From: Meloidogyne chitwoodi
Taxonomy: Eukaryota > Nematoda > Chromadorea > Rhabditida > Meloidogynidae
Assembly: GCA_015183035.1 (NCBI GenBank)
Contig: JACZZP010000013.1
Location: 1,054,001-1,118,000, forward strand
DNA length: 64,000 nucleotides
Reading direction: 5' to 3'
Shown here: positions 10,623-22,015 of the stretch, in pieces
Position numbering within the stretch: position 1 is the first letter of the stretch
How the letters are laid out: every line of letters begins with the position of its first letter
Made by a program: the position numbers and the translations under genes
Notes under the pieces: generated by a model
Database searches by the model: none
What the model was told of the DNA's origin: nothing
What the model saw: the letters and a program-made list of their open reading frames with translations, nothing else

Positions 10623-13600
10623 ATGTCTAGTATTTCAACTTCTTCATCTCAGTTACAACAACAAATAAAAGTTGGAATACAACCTAATGATCCAATAAAG
10701 CTTGTGGATTATTTAATGAGTGATCTTCGTTCATTGTCTATGGATGCAAAAAAGAAGCATAACCACGTAAAAGAGGTTTTAATCATTTATATAATAATTG
10801 ATATTTTTAATTTTTGCAAAATTTATATTTTAAGGCAGCAGAATCTGGTTTAGTTAAAATTCGCAATATTAGTGCTGCGTGTGAAGCACAACAAGAATCC
10901 CAGCAACAAACCAATTTAATTCAAGCATTGCGGTCTTCTTGCACTGAATTGCTTCATCCATTTCTCTTGGGTTGTTCAAGTAAAAATCCACGGCTTGTCC
11001 AAATTTCTTTACAAGCAATACAGCGGTTAATTCACTATAAAGTTATTGATGTTAATGTAGTTCCAGCGATTGTTAATGAACTTTGGTTACTTACTGAGGC
11101 AGAATGCGAAGAGTTGAAAAGTAATTTTATAATTATAAAATTGACAATATTAAATTAAGAACAAGGGAACATTTTCAGTATAGTATCATTTTTCTTTTGA
11201 TTTCTCCACAATTTTTTTATTTTTCTGAATCGAGAAGGCTTTTTGACGATTTTTTGTTTAGGGGTTTTCACCTTTTATCTAACATTTCAAAAAAAAATTA
11301 GGTTATGTTATAAATAATTTTTAGTAATCCAAACAATAACTCCTTTTGTCGGCACAGAACCATTTGTCACTAATTGGGCATTGTCTAAGGCATGATTTTT
11401 TAAATTTATATTATTTTTATTAATCAATTCATTTTAAGTGTATTGTACTTACTTTTCGTCTAAATGCTTCAAAAGATTCTTTGGTTATCAATGCTGCGTC
11501 AGCCGCTGTACGACAACTTTTTAGTAGTGTCTTTGAACGTGTTATTAGAGAAGATGAAACTCCTGATATTCAATCACAGCAACAATTATATCAAAATCAA
11601 TCAAAACAACAAACATTAGCACCTCCAACTCTTAGACCAGCGGCTGCAGATGCTTTTCTTTTACTTAGAGATTTATGTGCTTTAATACGACGTGAACAGC
11701 CAAACTGGCTTATTGGATTACAAAGAATTGCTCCCATATTGGGATTAGAATTATTGGAATCTGTTATTAAAAATTATCCAAGCATATTTTTAAAAGTACT
11801 AAAATTAATTAGAATAATTAAAACTTAACAATAATTTCTTATAGCACTCTGAATTTGCTGAACTCCTTAAAACACAAATAAGTGCACAAATTGCCGCAAA
11901 AATGTTGCATGTTGGTGAACGTGAATTTGCTATGTTAGCTGTTGCTGCAGCAAATGCCACACATGCTAATAGTGGAGAAAATCAAGTAAATAAGAATAAT
12001 ATAGCAAATTCATATTTTGTATAAAAAGTATATGTATTCTTCTTAATCTAGAATAAACCTTTGCCTGTCTCTGCAGCATTGCTTAACCAACAGTTACAGC
12101 AACAATCATTTCATTTAACTTCTGCTTCTCAAATGGCTAAATCAGCAGCTTCTTCCTCTACTTCCAATGGTAAAAGTTTTTTTTAAACTAATGGTTTTTT
12201 AAATTTTTAGGTCGAGACTTCCCTATTGTGATCAGATCATTGCGGATATCTTTGGCCCTTGTTATTAATTATCATTCCTTATTGGGTGCTCAATCTGAGG
12301 CTATTATTCATTTTCTTATTGAACTTCTTGCACAAAATCCTAGCACTTCATGGGAAGCAGCTGTTGCAATTGAAGTTTTGCACAAAATGTTGGCACAGCC
12401 TAAATTGCTTAGGTAAATATAAAATAATAGGGCAAAGAAATGAAAAATAATAAAGTAATGATGCACTCTGTTTTTGATATTTTTAAGTGTATTTATTATG
12501 GTAGAATTGTTTTTATTTAAATGTTCATTTCAGTTGGTTATGTACTCGACCAGATGGACCTAAATTTTTGGAAGCAATTGTATTTTCTCGTTTATTTGCT
12601 TTTATGAAGAAATGCTTAGATGAAGCTGAACTTGATGGATTTACAATAAAGAACGCAGAAAATACTGCACATCCTGGTTTTATTTATAAAGGTGTAAATT
12701 ACTATATAATTATTCTATTCACAAAAACTTTAAGATTTATTTAGTTTATTGGCATATAATTTTCTTTTAAAATATGTTTGAGGTTAATAATATTGTATTT
12801 TAAAAATTAAAGGAGTATTTCTTCCACTCGGTGATTGTCATCCTTCTTTAACTACAAAACGGTCAATACTTCTAGATTGGTTGGATAAACATAATGCAGA
12901 AAAAATACCAGAATCTTATTGTCTTTCTGTGACTTATGCTACTTTTTGTGTCGCTTCACGTTCTTTACACTCAGCAATTGATGATATGAAAATTAATCAA
13001 AAAGATGTTCTTGAATATTCTGGTTAATTTAATAAAAATATTTTAATTTCTAATTTTATAGACGCTGCAAAGGAATTATACAACTCCTCATATCACTTTT
13101 TAATTGCGGGATTATCAGCTTTACTTGAATACAGGTTTTAAGTCATTTAATATCATTTCTAACTTATATATTTAATTAGTGTGGACGATTCACTTAATGA
13201 ACAACTTCTTAATTGTCTTTGTTCAATGGCAATATTGGCATTACAACTACAACAATCAAAGCCTAGACGTGAAGTGTTAAAATCACTTTGTCGAGCGGTT
13301 AATATTGTTAAAGATTAATATTTTTAATATTCTATAGGCTCTTCCTTTTCAATATTATAATAAATTTATTGATTCTGTTGGAAATTCATCTGTTATGGCC
13401 AATGGAACATTAATTGGAGGCAATATATCCTCATCTTCCTTCACTTGCTCTGATGATTCCATAACATCAATAGATTATCAAAAAGGTTAATAATTAAAAT
13501 TGTTTTTAAATTTAAAAATTTTTTCCATAAATAGAACATAATATTGTGGCAATGGGGACAGTTTGTCCTAGTCCATATTTACCTTCACAACATTTCAACA

Positions 13601-16600
13601 CTTCAGTAATGGTAATTTGAAATTTATTTTTTTACATTTTTAATGATATGAAGTTGAATTTTGTAATAGTAAAATAATAAAAAAATATATTAGTTGACTG
13701 CCAAGAATTTACAAGTTCTCAGAATGCTTGTTAATTTGGCTATTAATAATGGTTCACAGCTAGGCGATTGTTGGGAAATGATTTTAACTTCTATACAAGT
13801 AAATTTCTTAAAAAAATTACTCATCTAAATTCTTAATTTAAAAAAAAGCACTTTGTTTGGATAATTGGCCTCCGACCTTCACCTACTGGTAGTTTTCGAG
13901 CAGGAATGGGAGATATGACAGAAGCAAATCCTATTACCTTATCGAGTACAACAACTACTACAAGTGCGAGCACTGCAGCGGGCGTTTTAGGTTCCAATGC
14001 AGTAATTCTGACAACTTTGGCTAGCAGCGAATTGCCCGATATTGTTTGCTTTTTACTATATTATCTTTTGATAATAAAAATTATTTTAATTTAAATTGTG
14101 ATCAACAAATTCTAATGATCAAACCTATAACTTAAATCTTCTGTTGATCTTTAAATCGATACTTTTAAAGTGAAATTAAATTTAATATTATTTTAAAAGA
14201 ATCAGCAACTTGGATCACTTTTCGACTCGACCTCTCATTTGGATGAAGTATCCCTTCATCATGTAATTGCTTCTCTATGCAAGCTTTCAAACGAGACTAT
14301 GACTGTAGCTCAACATAGTTTGCGAGAGACGTCATTTTTTTCAATTGCAGAATTGAAACAAACAGCATTGGTAAATCTACCACGTTTACATGTATTTTGG
14401 CGTCCTGTGACGGCTCATCTATTAGAGGTTATTAGTTATTTTAGCTTTTAATTAATTTTTTTATGTATTTTTAACAGTTATGTTCTCATTCTAATGCAAA
14501 CATTCGAGAATGGGGAGCTCTTTCATTGACAAGACTTGTTGAGGAGGCAATGAAACGAGTAGTTGGAGGAACAATTCCTGATTGTGAGGACTATGATGAA
14601 ATTACAGTTAAATTAATAATATATGTAAATTAGTTTTTTAATTTATTTTTAAATTTAGAAAAGAGAGCAATTGATCCTTAGTCCCTTGTGTTCTATGAAT
14701 GAAATTAGTTTTTATGATGTTCGAGCTAAACAATTAGGTTTTTTGATTATTGTTGATTTATTTTTTAATTGAAATTTTAGATTGTCTCATGAAAATTCTA
14801 CAGGCAGATGGCCGAACTTTAGAGACACCACTTTGGCCATTTATTGTACAAATTGTTCGTTCAGTCGTTGCAACACAAATGTTAGATTATTTTAAATGTC
14901 GTTTAAAAAAAAACATAATTTTAAACTTTCTAAATGGATATTATTTATTTATTTCCTTTTTGTTTAGAAAGGTAGATCCCCAGTTGATTGATCAAGGCTT
15001 TCGCGCCCTTTCACTAATGATCAAAGAATTTTTGTCTGTTTTACCGTTTGATTGTGTTGAGATGCTCGTTGAGACAAATGCGCTCTATGGGCAGCAACAA
15101 CTACATTTGAATGTTTCTCTTGCCTCCATTGGTCAACTGGTTTGTGGAAAATTTCTGCAAAAATTACCTCAATATTAAACAAAAGTGTTAACGTAAATTT
15201 TAGTGGGACATTTCTGATTTTGTTCGTCGTGAGACAAGTCACGGTAAATTATCAGCTGAAGTAGATCAACAACAAATATGGCTGCTAATTTATCAAGCTT
15301 TGGGGAATTCATGCTCTGATCCAAGACCTCCGGTGAGAAAAAGTGCATGTGACACTTTATTACAAACTGTTGCTGCTCATGGACAAGCTCTCAATATAAA
15401 ATGCTGTGAACAAATGCTTACTGAAGTTTGTGATAAAGAAAATAAATTCTAATTTTAAGATTCTCTTCCCAATGCTTAATCGTGTCCACCAATGTTCTTG
15501 TGCAGCATCAACACAACGTTCAAACACAACAAATTGTCTTGGTGCTCCTAATTTAATGATTCATCATTCGCGCGATACGTAAATTTTTAATGAAATATAT
15601 TTTTTATTTTAATATTTGAAAATTAAGCGAATCAAAACAATGGGCTGAAACTAGCGTTAAAACACTTGGTGGTGTTGTTAAGATTTTCAATGCTCATCGG
15701 CCTTCACTTATTCAATTAGGTATGCCTTTATTTTGTTTTAACAAATATTTATTAAATTCCAAGAAAATTTTTCTGATTGCTGGACTCGATTATTGAATCA
15801 TATTATTCTATCAGCACGTACAGACAGTGCAGAAATTAGTCTTTCAGCTGTTAAGAATTTCCAAGAGCTTCTTTTTGGAAGGCAACAACAGACTAATTCT
15901 GAAAGTTCTCCAATGACATTTCAAAGTGAAAATAAATCACCCTCTACTCCAGGGATAGGAGCAATAAAATCAAAACAACAGCAGTGTTCATTGTCAGTTG
16001 CAAAAAATTCTATAAAAATAAAATTGAATAAAATTAAAATAAAGAAAAATTTTAATACAAAATATTCTAGTTTTTTTATTTTCTAGAAATGATTCTCCCG
16101 ACCATTCATTGTCCCTGCCGGAATCTCTTTGGATGACCGGTTGGAATTGCTGGATTCAAATTGCGAGAGCTATCCTTGCACCTGAATATTGTGAAACCAC
16201 TGATGATTCTCCATTTTCTGTTTTTTCTACATCTGATGTTGATTCTGAATATGCAAAAAGTGCTATATTGCCGACAACTAAGTAATTACGGACTTTTTGT
16301 TTTTTAAAAATTAAGTGGAATATTTTAAAATATACTGACTTATGTCAAAAGTATAATGAATCTAAATTCTTTTTTTATATATTTTTATGGAACTTACAAT
16401 TTTTAATTTACTTTTGGAATTTTCATATAGAAAGTCCTATGTTCCCAGCCTTTACCATTTGAGCACATTATTAGAAACATTTATTTGGCTTTTCCAATGT
16501 GTTCGACAACAAGTCCTCGCTGATGATATTCGCCTTCACTGCCTTGGCCAAATTTTTCTTGTACGTTTAATTTTTTATTTTTAGAAAATTTTATTTTTTT

Positions 16601-18725
16601 ATTAAGGATATAGCCACAGTTCCTATATCTTCAGATCAAATTCCACTTTCTACCTTGTTTTCTAATAGTATAAAAAATGGATCAGAACAACAGTTGCCTT
16701 TGAATATGGTACAAGAGTATGTTTTTAGCTGTATTCGGGCAATACTTCAAGTTAATTGAAAATAAAATATTAAAAAAATATTTATAATTTATTAGGAACA
16801 AATAAATACTAAAAATACTAATCATGGGCTTCGTGTTGCGTTACCTGACATGTTTCGATTGTATGTAAATTTAAATTTATTAAACCTTGTTTTAAATATT
16901 TTAGGTTAATTTTATTAATGCAATTAGCTTGGAAAAAACCGCAAAATAAATTTGAACATTTATCTATAACAAACAATGAAAATAAGGGAAACACTTCAAA
17001 TTTAGTTATTTTTGGAGAAACAAGTATGAAAACAATTTTGGAATTTTATTCGAAAACGGCTGCTTTTGAAGAAGTTATTCAACATACTGTATTAATTGAT
17101 ATTGTTAAAGTAATTTTAATTATTTTTATAATTTATTTATTTATAAATAGACATTAGGTGAACCTTTGGCTTTAAAATATCATTGTCCATCTCAATCTAC
17201 TTGGCAATTAGCTGCAGCTACATTTAATAAAGTATATTATTTTTTGAATAAAATATTTATTTTTATTTTTAGATTTCTCAAGTCGGTTTACCAATTGCTA
17301 GGGAACATGGTAAAATTTATAATCTTAAATTTTTTCAATATTTAAAATTTTTTTAGTAAATTTGTACAAGCAATTATGGCCTTGTTTAGCAAATGTTGTT
17401 GAGAATTTTCTTTTTTCTACCTCGTTAGTTTTTTTTAATTTTATTGCTATAATATTTTGGAATTATTCTGGCTTTCATTTTTGGTTAATATTTTTCAACG
17501 AAAAAAGTTCTGATTTTCTTCAGAATTAAATTTTGATAAAATATGTAAATTTAATTTTTCTACTTCTTTCAGAAAATCTTCAAAGCTTCTTAACGCTGAT
17601 GAACGAAAAAGACATGAATTTGTTGATTGCCTTTTAGTTGAACTTTTGCGTTCTGAATTGTTACCTTTTGCAAATAAATTACCTAGAGATTTTATGATTT
17701 CTATAATTGATATTCTTAATAGAGGATCTATAAATACAATAGATGCAAATGATGTTCTCGGTATATTTATTTATTTTATTTTTGATTCTTTTTCATTTCT
17801 TCTTTCTTCAAATGGTTCAGAAAATTAAATTTATTTTTAAAACAAAAAATCTTTCATTTTATTCTAATTTCTCTTATTTTTTCTTTTAATTCTTTATCTA
17901 TATGCTAAATATCAAATCACAATCTTACTTCACAGCTTCAGACCTACATGAACAGCGAACTGACCTTAGCCGTGTTTGTTTTGATGCTCTTCTTTCCCTC
18001 AGCCAAATGGAAGACACAAAAACAGTTACATCATCCTTCTTTTCATCCTCAGTTAATAAAGATTCAATTGGTGGTGGTTTTTTACGTAATACAACTAACC
18101 AATCCCATCAACAAGCATTTGGTAGTATTGGAAATTCTTCATCTTTGGGAGCTACAGCAATTGCTTCTCTATTAAATCGTTGTAAACAAGTTAGTATTTT
18201 GAAAATATTTTAAATTACTTTGATTAATTCACCGGACAGGTTAAATAGCCCCGTTCCCAGTATCTCAGAGTTTCTACTAATTTATCACTATTTATACATT
18301 GCAATAGATTTTCTCTTATACTCAAACAAAAAGTTTCTTCCTCATCGAAATGCTGAATCATGTGTTAATTTTATTAATAATTTTTAGGTTCTCAACTGTT
18401 TTGCGCGTGATGAACAACGTTGTGGTGGCCATTTTCCACCTTTACCACAAGAACGAGTTTTAGAAGCAATATCCGCATTAAGGGCGGTCAGTGCTCTTAT
18501 TGATGGTTTTTCAAGAAATCCAACAACTATATTATATTCTCATTTGGTTACGTTACATCCAAATTTAGTAATATTTTTTAAATATTTTATTTAAATTATT
18601 TTCTCCAGGTACAGCTAATACCAGGCTCAAGATGTGACCAACAACTTGAGTTGGCTTTAATGACATGCCTAAATTCTTATCAAACACTTCTTCTTTTAAA
18701 TTTACATATAAATGAAAAGCAATAA
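10623..18725 (+). CDS. mon-2: MON2 homologue, trans-Golgi scaffold related to Sec7/BIG Arf-GEFs
   Basis: Large HEAT/ARM-repeat protein of the trans-Golgi and endosomes that lacks a Sec7 catalytic domain. In other organisms it acts with flippase/Dopey partners in endosome-to-Golgi traffic. About thirty exons can be chained from ATG 10623 to TAA 18723-18725. Landmarks in family order: N-terminal dimerisation region (FLLGCSSKNPRLVQISLQAI), VRQLFSSVFERVIREDE, LGLELLESVIKNYPSIF, WEAAVAIEVLHKMLAQPKLL, HSNANIREWGALSLTRLVEE, SCSDPRPPVRKSACDTLLQT, LMIHHSRDT-ESKQWAETSVKTLGG, VPISSDQIPLS, TLGEPLALKYHCPSQSTWQL, ELLPFANKLPRDFM and a C-terminal ISALRAVSALIDGF region. Nearly full length relative to the human protein, with Ser/Thr/Gln-rich low-complexity inserts. 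The third intron (11390-11438) has a GC donor. Upstream lies ST7, as I recall from C. elegans. Individual exon borders in the middle are hand-read and some may shift by a few bases. Confidence 0.9.
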
Positions 18726-20357
18726 TTAAAAGAAAATTATCTACATTTTTCCCGCCATTCAAAAGCATATATTCGGTGTTTTATAATTTTATAGCAGGAA
18801 GGGACGTACTGCTAATCCGACCAAATACCCTTTTTCCAGATTTTAAACATTAAAAATTATTTTTTGGTAAAACTTTAAAAAACGGATCATTGTTCCAGTA
18901 AATTCTATGATTTTCGAAATTTTATTTAAATTTTGTCATTTTTATTGGAATAATGATCTTTATATGGCAGTTACATATTAGTTCAACTTTGTATTTATTT
19001 ATTTGCTGTGATTAATTATATAATTCCCCAAAATTATTTAATATAAATTCACTTAAAATTATATGTATATGGTTAAATTTGTTAAATAAATTTTTAAATA
19101 TTATTCTAGCCTTTTGCAGAATAAGGCGGGTACCAAATGGAACTGTGATACCACCACATTGGTGTAGACCTAAGAGAGGTCACACAGGGTATCACAAAGT
19201 TCGATCGGGTAGACGCCAGGTCTGAAGCCAATAATAACAATTTAAGATAATATTGCAGCACAAAAATAATTTTTGTCGAAATATGTAATTGTTGAATTAA
19301 AAATCTTGACCATTTTCCGATGGGCCTAAACATGTGCAACGATGATGTAAAAAATACACCAAAAAATGGACGCTGCACAATGTTAAGTCCCGACGGAATA
19401 AGGTAGATGTGTCGAAATAGAAGAAAATATTCTAAAGATATAATAATTGCTAATAACTTAAGAAATGAAATATTTCCAGAACCAAACTCACTAGTTGTTT
19501 GTCTAGTCACCAACAAGTGATTTTTTAAAGGTGGACTGGACAAAACACCCAGTGAGAATAAGAACGGAAATTAAAATTCAAGAATAAAATTTGAAAAATG
19601 TATAAAGGCAAAAAATAATGATTTTCTTACATAGTACATTATGATTTTTATATAAGACTGAATAAAGGCGGAGTGTATTTTTTCTCTAGTACTCGCTTTA
19701 GGCAAAACGCCAATAAACGCTAAGATTTGAATTTATCATTAATTAAATTTTCATTAAAAGCTTTTGTTCTTTTAATAATTAAATAAAAATGTATGTATAT
19801 AGAAGTAAAAAATGAAAATAAATATTAAATAATATTTTGTTGAATAAATTTAAACTGATGAAAATGACCTTTGTCAAATGTACATTCTTTCCACCTTTTT
19901 TTTTCTTTAACATTTGGCCTTAATTTTCTAATAGTTTCTTTCCCAGATTTGCATTTATAGTTCGAAAAAATCCATCAGCAGATGGTTATGCTACTAAAGA
20001 AAATAAAGTTTTTTTCTGCGCTATATATTTGTGTTCAAATATTTTTGGCGCTTCTTTTGCTTAGAGCAAAAAATAATTGTAGAATTTTTAAATATGTTCC
20101 CATTCGTTGTCTACTTAATATTATAAAATGACCGTTAAAATAAGCTTTTTTGCTTTAGGAAAAACTTTAATACAAATATAGACAAAAAGAACGCAAAATA
20201 ATTAAAAATGTTTTTGATTAAGTATTTGATTGGAAATGAGAGGGAAAATATAAATGCTAAAATAGACATAAATTTTTTGTATATGTAAACTAAATTATAA
20301 AAATTTTAAAATAAAACTAACCTTTTTTAAATATTTTAAAATTTCCGCAATTATTAC
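18726..20357. other. Intergenic region downstream of MON2
   Basis: No gene recognised. A moderately GC-rich island at about 19100-19560 carries a compact three-stem structure at 19145-19195 and a long but unconvincing minus-strand ORF. The rest is A/T with scattered short repeats. The region runs into two adjacent transposable elements at 20358 and 20544. Confidence 0.5.
19145..19195. other. Possible three-stem RNA-like fold
   Basis: An outer 8-bp stem, gtgatacc (19145-19152) with ggtatcac (19188-19195), encloses two small hairpins: acca-cat-tggt (19153-19163) and gacc-7 nt-ggtc (19067-offset: 19167-19181). It does not fit a tRNA cloverleaf: there is no T-arm or anticodon arm of proper length. 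It may be a chance fold or a fragment of a structured RNA or mobile element. Confidence 0.25.
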
Positions 20358-20516
20358 TAGAGTTATTATATGTGTTTTTCCGGTAACGAATAATTCGGTA
20401 CTTTACCTGTTACCGAAAAATTACCGATTTTTTTCAAAATAGACCTAACGGTAATACCGATTTACCGCGGTAATACCGAAAATTACCGCGGTATTACCTT
20501 ACCGTGAATAACTCTA
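20358..20516. mobile_element. hAT-like MITE
   Basis: Short 159-bp element with 10-bp terminal inverted repeats (tagagttatt / aataactcta). These match the hAT pattern of terminal (C/T)A(A/G)NG. Flanking 8-mers attattac (20350-20357) and attatcac (20517-20524) agree at 7 of 8 positions, as an aged 8-bp target-site duplication would. The inside is built of repeated ttaccg/cggtaa units in both orientations, so it can fold almost completely on itself. No coding capacity. Confidence 0.65.
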
Positions 20517-20543
20517 ATTATCACTAGTTATAAAACAAAATTT

Positions 20544-21377
20544 GGTACTTACGTATTATCCCTACGCACTTTTGCGGACAAAGTTTTTGCGGACAAATTT
20601 ATTTATTTTCCTCCTTCCTTCAAATATAGTTGTCACTCAAATTCAAAATTAAATTTGATGGATAATAAATATGAAAGTTAAGAATAAATGTTATTTTACC
20701 ATTTCTATTACAGTTTATTAGCTATTTTTTTATAATGAAAATTTGGGATTTGCCAACAACTGAAAAAGATGCCATCGAATTCTTACAAGATCGTGGTCTT
20801 CTACACAAAACTAGAGTTTGTCGCGATGGACATGAAATGAAACTTTATCACAAACAACGTCCAGTTTGGGAATGTAGGAGATGTCGTCAACAACAAGGTG
20901 TTCGCAGTGGCAACTGGTTCAGCAATACGAAACTTTCATTTGTTACAATTGTGCGATTCATCTATTGCTGGGCTAAAGAAATCGAGGAAGCTGGATTTGA
21001 ACATTTCAAAGTCAACCACAAGTAAGCGTAGTTATTTTTTAAAATTGAAAACATTGGGAATACCAAACTTTGTTTAGGTACAACTTCGTAGACCCCGAAA
21101 CTGGATGTAATACTCAAAAAGTGGAAAGGATGTGGGGCAGTGCCAAATGGCGTAATAAGAAGCATCGAGGTACAGCACGTCATCATTTAGAGAGTTATTT
21201 TGCTGAGTTTATGAAGAGGAAAATGATTGGTGATGGAGACGTTTTTGAAGAAATTATACTTGCTTGGGGAAAATATTGGGCATTGGATTGATTTTTTGTA
21301 ATTGTTTTATATAAATAAATAAATTTGTCCGCAAAAACTTTGTCCGCAAAAGTGCGTAGGGATAATACGTAAGTACC
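20544..21377 (+). mobile_element. Merlin-type DNA transposon, internally deleted
   Basis: 834-bp element with about 65-bp perfect terminal inverted repeats, starting ggtacttacgtattatccct. It is flanked by a perfect 8-bp target-site duplication, caaaattt at 20536-20543 and 21378-21385. Each TIR holds a short tandem motif tttgcggacaaa/g. TSD length, GG-start termini and the ISXO2/IS1016-like protein inside identify the Merlin superfamily. Perfect ends and TSD mean a recent insertion. The internal protein lacks most of the DDE catalytic core, so movement would depend on transposase from elsewhere. Confidence 0.85.
20735..21291 (+). CDS. Truncated Merlin transposase (ISXO2-like), core deleted
   Basis: Two exons, 20735-21021 and 21078-21291, joined across a 56-bp intron (donor aa|gtaagc, acceptor tttag|g). 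The N-terminal half is the zinc-binding ISXO2-like region: CRDGHEMKLYHKQRPVWECR then RCRQQQGVRSGNWFSNTKLS, with a CxxC-type pair in WECRRC. The C-terminal half is the end of the DDE domain, NFVDPETGCNTQKVERMWGS then KHRGTARHHLESYFAEFMKR, which contains the third acidic residue (E of KVERMW). The middle of the family domain, with both catalytic aspartates, is missing between FIYCWAKE and EEAGFEHFKVNH, still within exon 1. About 166 residues against roughly 300 in complete members. Both halves are open, so a catalytically dead, DNA-binding-competent protein could be made. Function is unproven. Confidence 0.8.
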
Positions 21378-21385
21378 CAAAATTT

Positions 21386-22015
21386 AATTTTTTAAAATGC
21401 TTATTAGTAATTATAGCAAAATTTAATAAGTAAATTTTAGTAGCGGTAGGCGTTTAATATTTAATTTAAATATTTTAAATTACTAAATAATACAAAATTA
21501 ATAAAATATTAAAAATAAAAAGAGGAAAAGGAGGAATTCTTGTTTTTAATATGAACATAAATAATTAAAAGATAATTTAAAAAATTAAGAGATAAGAATT
21601 TATATGTTGTATATACTAGTACCTATTTTGTTTATTTTTCCTTCTTATTAACAAGTAAAAAATATTAATAAATTTTTAAAAATAAATGTTGAAACTTTCA
21701 ATTTGGTTATTTTATTTTAGAAAAATTTAATATTTATATTTATTTTAAATATTTTAGATATATATATGTATATTAAAAATAAAATAAATTTTTAAATTTT
21801 ATACATTTACAATTTTTAAATTTAATAAAATAAATTTATATTTATTTAATTGTTTAGAGAATACTTTTATATAATCTTTTAAAATAGTCGGACCTTTATA
21901 ATATTTTAGTCACTACAATTAAACATTAATGATTCTTTATAAGCTACACCGTATACATTAATAAGTTTACTCTATAATAAAATATAAAGGTCCAATTATA
22001 TAAAATTATTTGTTT
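21386..22015. other. AT-rich intergenic between the Merlin element and DM-domain gene
   Basis: A/T repeats only, with no ORF or RNA. It presumably includes the 3' UTR of the minus-strand DM-domain gene that ends at 22016. Confidence 0.5.

Noticed and set aside
19145..19195. tRNA gene
   Set aside because: The fold has no five-base-pair T-arm with a TTC loop and no anticodon arm; the outer stem is eight base pairs and the whole is only 51 nt.
19106..19543. 145-codon minus-strand ORF downstream of MON2
   Set aside because: Its composition does not resemble neighbouring coding exons, there is no family signature, and it lies across the structured GC island; it is probably a chance ORF.
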